From: Rhyzopertha dominica | Taxonomy: Eukaryota > Arthropoda > Insecta > Coleoptera > Bostrichidae | DNA length: 64,000 nucleotides | Assembly (NCBI GenBank): GCA_025024175.1 | Contig: QCXZ01000064.1 | Location: 9,858,001-9,922,000 of the forward strand | Reading direction: 5' to 3' | Shown: positions 24,659-35,759 of the stretch, piece after piece | How the letters are laid out: the number at the start of each line of letters is the position of its first letter | How positions within the stretch are numbered: the stretch's first letter is position 1 | Translations under genes and position numbers: made by a program | Notes under the pieces: generated by a model | The model's database searches: none | Told to the model about the DNA's origin: nothing | The model's input: the letters and a program-made list of their open reading frames with translations, nothing else

Positions 24659-27600
24659 CTGGAAAGGAAAATGGACCCTTAGCACTTTATCAAAATAATG
24701 TAACAGTAACAGAATACTTAAAAGCGTGAACTCAATCAAGGAAGCAGTTGTTCGTTGTTATTACCTAACACAATTGATGATAAATATGATAAAAGAAAGC
24801 ATCTACGTTTCATTTCAATTAATATTACTAAATAAAGTAGCAGAAGCAAACATTTTTGACAGGCTTGTCGTTTATTTTCAATCGGATCATTGTTGCAAAT
24901 AGGTAAACTAGCTCTGCATCTGATGTTCCCCAGGGTTCCATTATTAGCCCATTGGTATTCAACTTATACGTAAATTATACATTTAATGTTATTCAATGTT
25001 ACTTAAACATCTAACGACTTCGTTGCTGGTGTTAATTTTCTACTATTTTAAAGAAATTTTAAGGACTTTAAATTATATCGCAACAAAAACAGTTAGTTGT
25101 ATTCGGTGAATTACCTAGATGTATCCGCATAGTATTCATTGGTATTCTTCATTATTCATGTGTATTCATTTTGGTACTTACATGCAGTATTCATGCACTT
25201 ATGTATTATCATGTATTCATAATTATTCAATGTAATCATCAACATTTATTTAGAAACCCTACCTACAAAGTCTTGCTGAAGGTTTCAGATGGCGAGTGTA
25301 AGTAAAGACACAAAAAAAAAGCAAAAGAGTTATAATTAAGTGTTTTCGTGCCAATTCCGGCACGTTTCTTTAAATTTATTTCTTTATCCAAAACTATTTA
25401 ATCATTAAGTTTCGGATAAAGAAATAAAATTAAAGAAACGTCTTTTTTTAGAAATGGCCCATATCAATAGACAAATTCATAGTATTAATAAAAGAAGCGA
25501 TATTAATACTCTTTCCAAAATTTATACCTATCTCCTCCATTTTAAACCATTTTCGTGATTATAACTTCATACTTGCACTTTCCAAATTTCTCGTCATATC
25601 TAGATTTCCTATTTGTAGTTATTTAATAAAATATTATAGGCCCAGAGGACCGAAACCTTATATATTTAAAAAACATCTATAATAAGCGGTCAATAACTGT
25701 ACAACTCTTCAACTCTATTATGTTTGATAGTCCTTCCATCTGTATTCTTATATAAAATTATTAAAGTGAGAACACGAACGCTTTATTGAGTAAAATCAAG
25801 TTTTCCTAACACGACAATAATGCAGCACTATTTTAATCCTCCTCTGGCTATCTGCGATACGTCTTGCAGATTTACTAAAAAGCCAGACCATTCTTTCAAT
25901 TTAAAATGAGCTTACCTTTTTTATTTAGTTAAATAAAAAAGTATACTATTTAGACTACAAATGCTGCTAATCTTCCTAGGTATAAACTCCATGTGTTGTT
26001 CCAACACTCATGTTTTGAAACCATTGATGATATAGTATCGACTAAAATATTGCGTAAAATCGTCTGATTCGATGTTTTTAAATGTGCATTTGTACAAAAC
26101 ACGTCTAACCTTGTATATCAAGAGCATGTTAACTGTGATTAAAAATTGCATGAACTCGTCCAAACTAGATAAATACAATTCCGTTATTATTTTTCCAAGT
26201 TAATATTTATCACATTCTTTTTTAATTAACGTAGACAACAACCCATGACCGTACAACTATTTTTACCGCTTATTTTTTATTTGCAGTTGATTACGTACAC
26301 AAAAAGTTTGAACAGATACATTATCGTTTTAAATTGATCTTAATGGCAAATAAAGTGCAAAAATAAATTTCGTAATGTATTTCCTAATTCAAATTATGTA
26401 TCAGTGGAGATAAAGGTTATTTTGTTAATTTAAGCAATAATGATTATTCCGGTAATCTGAATGTTAAACATTAAACAATATTATGCTGTAAACACGAATT
26501 GAGCAATCAATAAAAATCACCATTGACGTACTCGTGACCTATGCTCCAAGTCGAAAGATGTTAATAACCAGTAACGCTCGATAACATTAATTATATTGGG
26601 TTCAGAACGCTCCAATACAAAATCCAGATATATCTGGTTTACTTCCTGACCCACTTTGACCTGCACTCGGAATATACAGGTTTTCGACAACTGGACGAGA
26701 TAGGCTGAAGGCTTCCTTGAACATTTGCTCTTATCAGAAGTCACTATTCTCTAATGAAATCGCCACGAGCCGAAAAGTTACGTCATATAAATATTGGTCG
26801 GAACTAACCTGCGAAAGGGTACTCGAATGCAGGTAGGAACCTTGGATGTGGAGTTCTATAATCTGTATTAGCTGCTTAGGACCGGTGACCCATCCAAGAC
26901 GAAGACCGGAACTCAATACTTTCGAGAGAGAGTCGAATCGGAGCACTCTTCCTTCAGTGTCCAGGGAAAGGAATGAAGGAACGTCTTCTTCCAGGAAATG
27001 CATGAAGCAGTATGCGTCATCTTCGAGTATTAATATGTTGTACTGACAGCATATCTTGTAAATTTCCTTCCGTCGCTCTAAGGGGATTGTGGTTCCCGTA
27101 GGGTTAGATCCTGAAAAAAAGATATAAATGTGTTATTGCAGTGTAAAATAAATGAAAAGCAAAAATTGGAAAATGGCGATGAAATATCTCAAAGACTGTA
27201 CAAATCAAGAAACTCAAGTGGACTAAAGCAGCTGGATACCATAGAATTACACCCGAAATTATTTAAAAATTAGACGACATATGCCTAACATGATTATTGA
27301 AAAAAAAATCCCATCTAGTGTATGTCCCCGGATTGAATTTACAAGAGAAAAAAAAATATTACACCAAAACTGCACTGGAAATAAATTTTTGCTTGTCGTA
27401 AAACCAACAAATCTGAAATCTGTAATTAAAACTTGATTAGGCTGACTCAGTGAGAAGCAAAATTCATTTTTCTCTTAACTTTTAAATTCTACCACATTAA
27501 AGGTTTCTTTGGCAATGTGCCTAACAATGAGTTTATGCAAGTTAAGTAACAAAAATGTTAGTGAAAAAAATACTTTTAATGAATGTTATCTCCAACAAAC

Positions 27601-30600
27601 AACTCTAAGATAAAAAGTAATTTTTAACACGAACAACTTTTACTTATTTAAGTCCCCTTTATATCTGAGCAAAATTCTACTCTAAAACGAAGGTCTTTTT
27701 TGAATTCTTCAACACGCAGGTTATCACCTCACACAATTTGCTTTAAATGTCCCCTTAAATAAAAATCAAAAATTGTTAAATCGAGATTATAGACAGGGTA
27801 CATTACTAAACCATTTTTCCATTGCAAGGTTAACAACGCGAGAAATAATGCGCAGGATTACCGGTAGGCTGAAAACAGAACATAGTACGCCGGTAATTTG
27901 CTTGTAAATCATCCAGTCCATCAAAAAGAAATCTTTCTATCATATTTAAATATGTATGCTGATAACCGTTTTTTCAAAAAATTACGAACTTGTTAACTGG
28001 TACCATAGCATTCAATCAAATAAATTGTCTGCTTCAAAGACAACATTTTGTAAACGTTTACGATAGTAAACTGTGACACTTTTAAAATTCATCATTACTA
28101 AATACTAAATCAAAAGTAAAATGAACTCTTTCCAGTGGGTCAGAATAATAAAGTTCTAATAACGAATTTGCTGGTTTAGAATAACCAAAAGAGGGCGTCT
28201 CTCCTATGCAATTTTAGTGTACAATGAGCGATAAAAGAATTTCATCTTCCTTCCTTTCTTTTCCACTCCGGAGATATACGTTTAAAGGTGGCAGTAACGA
28301 GTACCTATTAGAAGAATCTCAATGCTATTGCAGAAAGAGATGAAGTACTCAGAACTACTTAAAAAACAAAAAATTCGATGAAAAAAATAATACAAAGTTT
28401 AAGAATAATAGAAACTTTGTAACATCCTGCACCTTAGAATCCTGAGCTTTCAAATCTTTAGGAGTTCTACAAGGCGTGGTATCAAGTCCTTTGCTTTTAA
28501 TATAACAACCGCTATCGACAACATTATTAAGACAAAAAAGATTAAAATTAAAACAGCTGCAAAATTATGATGCAATTATAACTGCAATACACTGAAAATA
28601 GCTGCGACAACCTAATTGCATGCGACGAGAGACTAAAGATGTGCAACATGAAAATTAATATTTGGAAAACTAAGAGCATGTAAATTGGAAGATAAGGCAC
28701 AAAATTGCACATGGAATTGGAAGGTATAACAGTAGAACAGTTCAAAAGTTTCAGGTACTTAAGAAGAACAATAGCCAGAATAGAAAAAGAAAGTTGAGAG
28801 TGCGGCTAGATTTATCCTTTCTTTGGTAAAAACAAAATTAGTGCGCAAAAGAAAAAAGATTTTAACGACAGATATCTTGGTACTTTTTTCTAGTGGAGGC
28901 GTATTATGACTTCTAGATTGACTGTATAATCATAAAACTACTAAGATACGTCAAATCGAAGGATTTTTTTCCCTTATAGAATTAGAAGTGGGCTTCTTTG
29001 CAAGAAAAATAGAAAGTAACAGCTGATTGTGTCAACTATCTACAAGTCGCTTAGTGCTCACCTGTTGGATTAATATATAACATCTTTGGCATCTTGCACC
29101 CTCCCCCATCTGCCGTACATTTGTTCCGCCAGTCTTCCAGAGCATTAACAAGTGCTTGCGGTACCAACCCTAAGTGGTCTTGTTCGATTGGTATTAAAGT
29201 TGGCTTGTATGGTTTGAGCTGCAAGAAATTAATGATCATTTTACATCTTTTACCATATGTTGCTAGGAAGAAATTAGGTTTAGGTCTACAAACTCTTAAT
29301 ATGGCAAGCGTTATCAAAACATGCAAATAAACACTTTAGTTTTAAAGGACACTTCCTCTGAATACAATGAATGAATTCTCTTATTGTTGCGATTGGCAAC
29401 TTTTCTAAAGATACATCGATACAAATAACGCGATGACGTAAAAATTTCGTTTTATGTGACATTGAACTCTTTCAAGACTCGAGATAAGCTGGTCGTCCAT
29501 TGATAATTGGATGTGAACTTGCCTAGCGATCGAGTTGCAGCAGTGACTGTTACAGAGGTCAGTTTTGTATCTTGCTGTTGCGAAATGATGAAAAATAATT
29601 GGGAATTTCATCATTGAACTTACAACTATTTCCGTGCCCGTGTACAGCGGATTTTGGACGAGGACGGGTTCCCCCTCCTGCACACACAGTTCGATTGACT
29701 TGCTGATTCCGTCTTGAGACCCTGATGTGAGCAGCAGTTCGGAGTTCTCCCAGTTTGGGGGTTGGTGGACGTATTGCATGAATTCCTTCAGTGTCTTCAC
29801 GAGCGGAGGGTAACCTTGCGTGGGGATGTATTGGAGGGCAGCCCCAACTTGTGGCCCCTTAAGGTTGAATGCTGATCCGTCTTTCAATGTAACGTTTATG
29901 CTTTCGAAGGGAAAAGTCACCTCGTTTGGCATTCCTTCGGCCAGCGAAATGGCGTCTTTCGGGGCCAGATAAGCTAATTTTGCTGAAAGAATTTATTACA
30001 TATTGTTAAATGGCTATTAACTCTATAAACATATGTTTTATTAGGAATTTTTACAAAAACACATTTTTTACTTAAATGTTTAAAGTCGTTTAGGTTATTG
30101 CCAAAGTTTAAAATCTATACCTTTAAAATAACATGTCTTGGCTGACTGACTATTGAATCTAGACACATGGAATTTGACCAGTAGGGTCCTTTCGTGACGT
30201 ATAAGGAAATACATTTGGGTGTTTTACCCCTAAAAGGGGGTGAAATGATTATTGTAGCTAGAAGCATGAAACCTTGCTTTTAGGCATTTGATTAGAAATA
30301 AAAAACAGCGTTTTTGACAATTGCACCCGTAAATTATTTGAGGTTGAAAACATTTAAGGTTATTATTTCGGCTTTTGTTCAGAAAGCTATAAGTACCCTT
30401 CGCGTATCAGCGTTTTGTGTTAATTGTGCTTTGAGGGGATGAAATAAAGTTTACCTTTTATGTTCACAATCTCGTAACATGAGCAAACCGGTGGGTAACA
30501 GCTAGTAACTTAATAAATCTGTTTAATATTATAGGCAAAATTAATATCCACGTAAAAGTAATGATCTCCATAAGATTGGGAAGCTAAAACATTAGTCATT

Positions 30601-32494
30601 TGGAGTATATTCCATATATTCTTTTTACTTGTATATTTTTTAAGTTATTGGCAAAATAGTTTTTCTAACAAAGGCAAAAATAACTACTATGATTCCGTAG
30701 AAGTCCTTAATAAGGGGATGTTTGCGCTTGCTGAAAGGTAAACAGATTAAACTTTGGGCTTTATGGCCTGAAACAGACCGTAAGTTAATCACTGCGTTTT
30801 TGAAGAATATATTATGGTTGACAGAGCAGTTTATGTAGAACTATAACTAGAGATACTAACAAAAATAAGCTTCACTTTTAGATATCGCGATCTCTGACAA
30901 ATAGATATTGGCAAATACAATTTATTTGTAAATGAAACAGGTACCTACTTTGCATACGGAGTCGTCAATAAGAAATGGTATTTTGGATCAAAATAGGACA
31001 ATTTTACAAAATTCATCTTAGTCAAGTTGCGGCTGACAAAGTTTAGATTTTGTTTTTCATATTTTACTATTTGAAATAGCGAAATATGTGAACAAAATTT
31101 GTTTTTTCAGAAGACCCTTAGACCAAGGAATTTAAATATTTTCGAAGACTACCTAATATTTCCACAGTATAATATCTGCAGTACCTTATATAGCATCATA
31201 ACCTTCTAGTGCCTCCTGTTTCCTGTATCTATTTTCTGTAAGATATACCTATTTTTCCATTTTTCCCATAAAAACATATACTTTGTAAAAGTCTCTAGCA
31301 TGCACCTTTTTGAGATAATTGAATTTTGGGCAATAAAATGCATCTTCAATGATTTGAGCAGTAAGTAACGAAAACATTTGTTAGATTTCGACTAGCAGAA
31401 GTTAAAATGCTATGATAAATTTCTTCTGCTTTCTTTTAGAGGGTCTTTTTTAGGTAAAATCCTTTGAATCGTATAGCGTTTTGATAAAAATTAAAACTGT
31501 AACACTAAATACCCCGAAGAACGTGTATCAAGCAAAATTTGAATATCATTGATTTTTTGCTGACTTTGGTGCTCCAGCTTTATAATAATGATTTATTTCC
31601 AATCAGACTACAATGTCTATAATGGACAGCCAGTAAAAAAAGATAGTATATAATATGAAGAATACAGGAGATGAAAAGATAGTACTGCGAGAATTAAGAT
31701 AAAAATTAAGGGGCTTCAGTCTCATGAAGATATAACAGACTCTGATTTTATGTATTTTATTATTGTTGTTAATAAAGAATATTTATTTTATCTTAAGCAT
31801 AATCAAAACATATTCTAAATTGTAGGCACAATAAAAAAATACAAATATAAGGTTATATTTCTTGCATTTGATTAGAAATTTTGTCAAACGTTTTTGATCA
31901 GTTTGTACTACATATTATATTTTTATAAATACTGCATATGTCTTGCCATACGTCATTTTTGGTGTAAGAACTGTATTTAGAAGACAATTTGCGGAAGTTT
32001 GCGTGACAAGTAACTGAACACATAACTTGAAATTTGAAACCAGTAAAGAGTCAAGAAACTTGTACGCTGAAAGACATGTTTTTCATTGGCGTCCCTAATC
32101 CCAATAAACAACACATAACATTATATTTAAATGTTTAAATTTAACTAGTTTCATGCAATAAAATACGAGAAAAAAAATCTGAATTGATGCTGCACCGGTA
32201 AAACCAAATTACAAATATTAACCACATCTTTATTGCTTGTGCAAAAGTGTTATTACATTTCTCCCAAAAATAGTTGAATACCTACTTTAAAAGACAACTC
32301 AAACAATTTTGTATTTTCAATTTTTTTAAGTGATTTGTAATGAATGGTTCATTTCTGCGAATATACTTTTATTCAAGGTACTTAAAACAAGTAAAAAAAC
32401 TATGCTTACTCAATTCCCTTGTGAGTGCAGGTCTTCTTCTGGACGAGAGGGGGTTAATAAAGTAGCTGTAGTCGATCGGCTTCCTTTGCTCCAT
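24248..32494 (-). CDS. Kynurenine/alpha-aminoadipate aminotransferase-like gene (AADAT-like), five exons, 437 aa
   Basis: PLP-dependent class I/II aminotransferase. By family it transfers the amino group of kynurenine or 2-aminoadipate to 2-oxoglutarate, in tryptophan and lysine breakdown. Exons are 32494-32410, 29982-29624, 29218-29062, 27110-26809 and 24658-24248. All junctions are GT-AG and phases agree (28 codons plus 1 nt; then 2 nt plus 119 codons; 52 codons plus 1 nt; 2 nt plus 100 codons; 136 codons plus stop). Visible landmarks are S117/Q118 (TSGSQDG), Y142 (NPLYTG), the NPTG loop with N203, D231 (LEDDAY), the Schiff-base lysine K264 (DSLSKVLSSGLRLG) and R400 (YIRAAYSKA). The 437 residues compare with about 425 in human AADAT, and the key residues fall within one position of my recollection of that protein. 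The start is the first in-frame ATG and aligns with the family N-terminus. Human AADAT is mitochondrial; targeting cannot be judged here. A cytosolic KAT paralogue is less likely. Introns are loaded with transposon fragments. Confidence 0.95.
24850..25030 (+). pseudogene. Non-LTR reverse-transcriptase fragment in AADAT-like intron 4
   Basis: The plus strand encodes SDVPQGSIISPLVFNLYVN at about 24918-24975, a good RT motif B. It is opposite in orientation to the host gene and confined to its last intron. Confidence 0.75.
25347..25441. repeat. Long hairpin (about 33-bp arms) with a small nested hairpin, in AADAT-like intron 4
   Basis: The left arm, 25362-25394, and right arm, 25409-25441, are reverse complements with two or three mismatches and a 14-nt loop. 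A second hairpin CGTGCC-AATTCC-GGCACG (25347-25364) overlaps the left edge. In intron RNA it would form a long stem. It may be a small palindromic MITE or a small-RNA precursor. Confidence 0.75.
26809..27110 (-). CDS. AADAT-like exon 4 (residues 201-301)
   Basis: The acceptor TTTTTTTCAG precedes 27110 and the donor GTTAGT is at 26808-26803. The exon carries the catalytic core: SNPTGTTIPLERRKEIY, the PLP-pyridine aspartate in LEDDAY, and the Schiff-base lysine K264. It ends with LHIQGSYLHSSTLSQ, equivalent to the LHPSTFNQ segment of the human enzyme. Confidence 0.94.
28440..28920 (+). pseudogene. Non-LTR reverse-transcriptase fragment (RTE-like) in AADAT-like intron 3
   Basis: The plus strand gives GVLQGVVSSPLLL (28461-28500, motif B), then KTKSM (about 28670) and ELEGITVEQFKSFRYL (28710-28765), and then a decayed Y-G thumb segment. 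This order is typical of RTE-type endonuclease/reverse transcriptases. Stops and frameshifts are frequent. Confidence 0.7.
29062..29218 (-). CDS. AADAT-like exon 3 (residues 149-200 and part of 201)
   Basis: The acceptor TTTCTTGCAG precedes 29218 and the donor GTGAGC is at 29061-29056. It encodes the strand pair around IPIEQDHLGLVPQAL and ends in LYINPTG. Together with the next exon this forms a doubled NPTG-SNPTG, equivalent to PNG-NNPTG in human AADAT. A Cys-rich, Gly-rich loop (DGGGCKMPK) is insect-specific or species-specific. Confidence 0.92.
29624..29982 (-). CDS. AADAT-like exon 2 (residues 29-148)
   Basis: The acceptor is TTCTTTCAG ending at 29983 and the donor is GTAAGT at 29623-29618. 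The exon holds SLAEGMPNEVTFPF, the LQYIPTQGYPPL segment, TSGSQDG and NPLYTG. These are the N-terminal arm and the first part of the PLP-binding large domain. Confidence 0.93.
30141..30506 (+). repeat. Insect-type interspersed repeat in AADAT-like intron 1
   Basis: It begins GCTGACTGACT, contains CCCCTAAAAGGGGGTGAAATG and ends GGGTAACAGCTAGT. Repeats starting CTGACTGACT, carrying CCCCTAAGGGGGTGAAA and ending CAGCTAGT are common in insect genomes. The class of this element is not certain. Confidence 0.5.
32410..32494 (-). CDS. AADAT-like exon 1 (residues 1-28 and part of 29)
   Basis: It starts at ATG 32494-32492 and encodes a basic N-terminal stretch with DYSYFINPLSSRRRPAL, which aligns with the YARFIT...RNPSPIRT start of animal AADATs. 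The donor GTAAGC is at 32409-32404. The last nucleotide (A) joins CA of exon 2 to give Thr29. The open frame continues upstream of the ATG but has no earlier in-frame ATG, so the upstream part is taken as 5' UTR. Confidence 0.88.
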
Positions 32495-32577
32495 TTCTCT
32501 ATCGAAGGAGTACACGCAGCTAATAGACGAGAAGCGACAAGAAATAATCTTCACACCAACAGTTGGCAACGCAGAAT

Positions 32578-32619
32578 TTCTGAATGAATGAACGTCCAAC
32601 CGGCTGCGCTAGTTATATA
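32578..32619 (-). promoter_or_regulatory. Putative core promoter of the AADAT-like gene
   Basis: On the minus strand TATATAA lies at 32619-32613. About 30 bases downstream is an initiator-like TTCAGAA near 32587-32580, which leaves a 5' UTR of about 90 nt before the ATG at 32494. The local sequence is GC-richer than the flanks. No transcript evidence is available. Confidence 0.5.
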
Positions 32620-32629
32620 GTAGTCCGGC

Positions 32630-34300
32630 CCGCAGACCGGATGATGATGTAACAATTCTTCGCCAAAGATAAGATGCGCTGATGAAATTGTTTTCCCCTA
32701 AAAGTCATACTGGTAAGCGGCTGTCGCTTGAACACCGCTGTTTTGTTTTTACGTTTGACCCCCAGTAACCCGAGGGGGTCCTTATCGTACTTTTCTTGCT
32801 CCTCAACGTAATGTCGTAACGGTGTTTGTCAGGCATTCTAGAAATCCGATAACGACAAGATTTTCTTTTGGCAGAAAAACATAAAAGGAAAACACTGATA
32901 GATTCTGGGGAAATAAGATGGAACCGTGTGGGAATTCACGTCAGCGATCAGCTTATTTGTAAATATCATGATTGTTCATAATTGCATCAAAGTTATTAAT
33001 TTATGACTAGACGGTTTATCATCTTTATAGGAAAATCCAGTAAGTGTAAAAGGAAAAATGCCGTTTTACTGAAGGAAAGACATATAAACAACAAATAAGT
33101 TGTAATGTTCCCTTAACATAATCAATAGATGATGTAGTACGCTGTTGCTGGAATACTACTGCTTGTTGTCGATGTTAGTGACATTAGGTACATACCAGAG
33201 CCTACTTCATCGGTTTTTGCTGCATCATGGAAAATTTAAACAGATTCAAGAGCTGTTGATGTTAGAAGATTAAGTTGAAAGACAGAACTGATGCTCAAAA
33301 CACTGCATTTTAAAAGAGACTGACATCTATGTTCTTATAAAAGTACGTATTTTGAGAGTGAGGCTAATTGACTAAACTTCTTCAGAAATCAGGTTTGTCG
33401 AAAAGGCCAGTCTAAAACGATTGAGTTTCTTTATTGCATCCATGAAAATGCAAGCTTTTGCAACCCTCAATCTTTTAGAAATCATCGACTCGGCAACTGT
33501 TCAGAAAATATGCTGCCTGTACGTAGATGAAGATGGTTGACATATCCAACATTTGTAAATAAGCTTCTTGTTTAGGTTTATGTTGTTACAATAAGTTTGT
33601 TACTGTTGTTTTGTTTTATTTTCCACGTAGTTTAAATTGTTACACATTTTTATGCTTCCACTGCAAATATAAATTGTCAGTATGAGTGACACAGCTGTGC
33701 CTACGTCGCCCAGAAACCATTTATTCAAATTGTGCCCTTTAAATTCGCACACAAAAACATAAAAAGCTTTGTATTTCAACGTAAACTCAAATGATTAAAA
33801 TCGATCTTCATACGCCGACTTCCATTTTCTCCATTAGGTAAAGAAGTTTCGTCAACCCTGTACATATTTTCACAGCGCGTGTTTCAGTGATTAGACAATA
33901 AAAAACACACTAAGCAATGAAATTGAATCAACGAATATGTACAACCAATTTGTAACCTACTTTTGCAAAAGATCATTTCATCAACCTAAGTTAAGAATAG
34001 CTTGAAAATAATTGCTACAAAAACGATAATTTTGAAGATATGACACACGTATCAAATCAAGTCACCAGTTGTGCTGATTTTGTATAGTCACGTTCTGTCC
34101 AAATGGTTCATATGTTTTGCCAATTAAATTATTGTGATGCAAATGCTTTAACTATCGGTAACGGATTTGATCACCCGTAACATTTTTGTGTCACTTACAC
34201 TAGTAATTACGTAGAATATGATATACAACTTTTGTTAGTTTCATCTTACTGAAGCAAAATTTGGTCAGCGCTGCTCTTTTCCTTAGATGATATTAAATTA
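32630..34300. other. Intergenic DNA upstream of the AADAT-like gene
   Basis: No exon, transposon motif or tandem repeat was recognised. No divergent gene was found on the plus strand. Confidence 0.4.
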
Positions 34301-34309
34301 AAAGAATAA

Positions 34310-34620
34310 AGAATATTAGAAATATATCGTCTAGTAATGATAGACGAGAAAAATTTGAGAATGCAAAAAACAAAAATGTAAGGATAATTCTAGCACCAAA
34401 GAAGGTATCAGATGATCTATGAAAGAAAAAGATCCTGTAAGCTTTTTACAATTTCAAAAACTGAGATGTTTTGGACACATACAGAGAGAATCGAGAAAAG
34501 TAAGAAAAATATTAAATTGGAGAGTAGTTACCAATAGGAAGGCCGAGGAGTATGTAACAGGACCTTATTATAGAAGATCTGGTGAATGTGGACAATGGAC
34601 ATACTGATACCGTCATACCG
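34310..34620 (+). pseudogene. Non-LTR retrotransposon C-terminal fragment
   Basis: The plus-strand frame LQFQKLRCFGHIQRESRKVR followed by KILNWRVV resembles the LRWFGHVQRM...KILEWKP tail of RTE-like reverse transcriptases. It could belong to the same family as the fragment at 28440-28920. Confidence 0.65.
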
Positions 34621-35005
34621 GTGAAATTGGTAAAGTAATAGATGCGCAGTAGCCCAAGTAGCAAACTGCTTTCGAAACTCATTTTGGAGCAGATGCTTAG
34701 AATGTAAGGGTTGTATTTAGGTAGTTTTCCCTTATTTTATCGGGGCCGCTGTCCTAAGCTTAAGCAAGAACATACAATGAGTTAGTTGTATCTAATGGCT
34801 TTCAGAATTTCAAAAATTAAATCGTAATGTGCAGATTAAAATTACGGGATTTTTCTCAGAAGATAGCGGTAGAAACCTGTCATAAATTTCAAGTTTTATT
34901 CCATTGGAAGTGTGCGTTTCAATTTTATCATGGAATTTAGTTCCAAACTGAAAAATAAAAGATTTGGCCAAACCCGAGAAGGTATAGCAAATGTGATACA
35001 CTTTA

Positions 35006-35740
35006 TTGGCGGGAACCAGAGTCGAATCAACCTTTAAAGGACCTCAAAGAAGTTCAGGTCTGAGGAGTGTGCAGAATGTCGCTAAGGAAATGAAACCAGT
35101 TGAAGATGGCGAACACGGTAGTTTTTTGACGCCAAACAAAAAACGAAGAATGACTGTAACGAAAACAGGCCTAGACGATTTTTACAAGAGCGGTTTTTCG
35201 TCGCAACATCATCAATTCATACACTGCGGGAAAAAGGTATGGTTTGGTCATGGCTTTTTTGTATTATAAAAATATGCTAATTATTTTATTTGTTTCGCTA
35301 AAATATGCTCATTTCTAATTTATTAGACACCCACATTCAATTCAGGAATGAAAATAATTATACGGGTTCTGAAACTATAGTATTAGAAGAGTGATAAAGA
35401 AAATGGGGTTTCGATGCGTGAAGACACAAAATATTCACAAGCTGCTTATGGAAAAACTAAATATTCAACAGATGCGTCTTAATTATCTACGTAGGATAAA
35501 GAAATATCTTCTGGTGATTACCACAGTGAAATGAGCTTCTAAAACTATAAAAAGTGGGTGCAGCAAAAATTGTTACCAAATTTGATAATGCGCCTTAGCA
35601 TAATGTGGAAGTCGAAAAGTGCCCTAATGTGTGTGCAAGCAAGGAAGAAATGATGGAATGGTTGCGAAGGAGATGGTGTGAACATGCCAAAACAGCAAAA
35701 CAGCGTCTTTTGAAGTACAAAATACTATAATGGCGTCATT
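35006..35740 (+). pseudogene. Broken DDE transposase of an insect IS630/Tc1-like family
   Basis: The first part (35120-35180) reads TPNKKRRMTVTKTGLDDF, followed after a gap by MGFRCVKTQNIHKLLMEKL (about 35405-35460), SGDYHSEMSF (35510-35540), YKKWVQQKLLPNL and EEMMEWLRRRWCEH. This succession matches a DDE endonuclease family common in aphids and beetles (GDYH.EM...F..W...LLPNLP). Stops and frameshifts, and loss of the Asp-bearing segment, show decay. Confidence 0.6.
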
Positions 35741-35759
35741 GGCTTACACGCAATGATGT

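Noticed and set aside
26846..27046. Plus-strand frame over AADAT-like exon 4
   Set aside because: Antisense shadow of the exon containing the PLP lysine.
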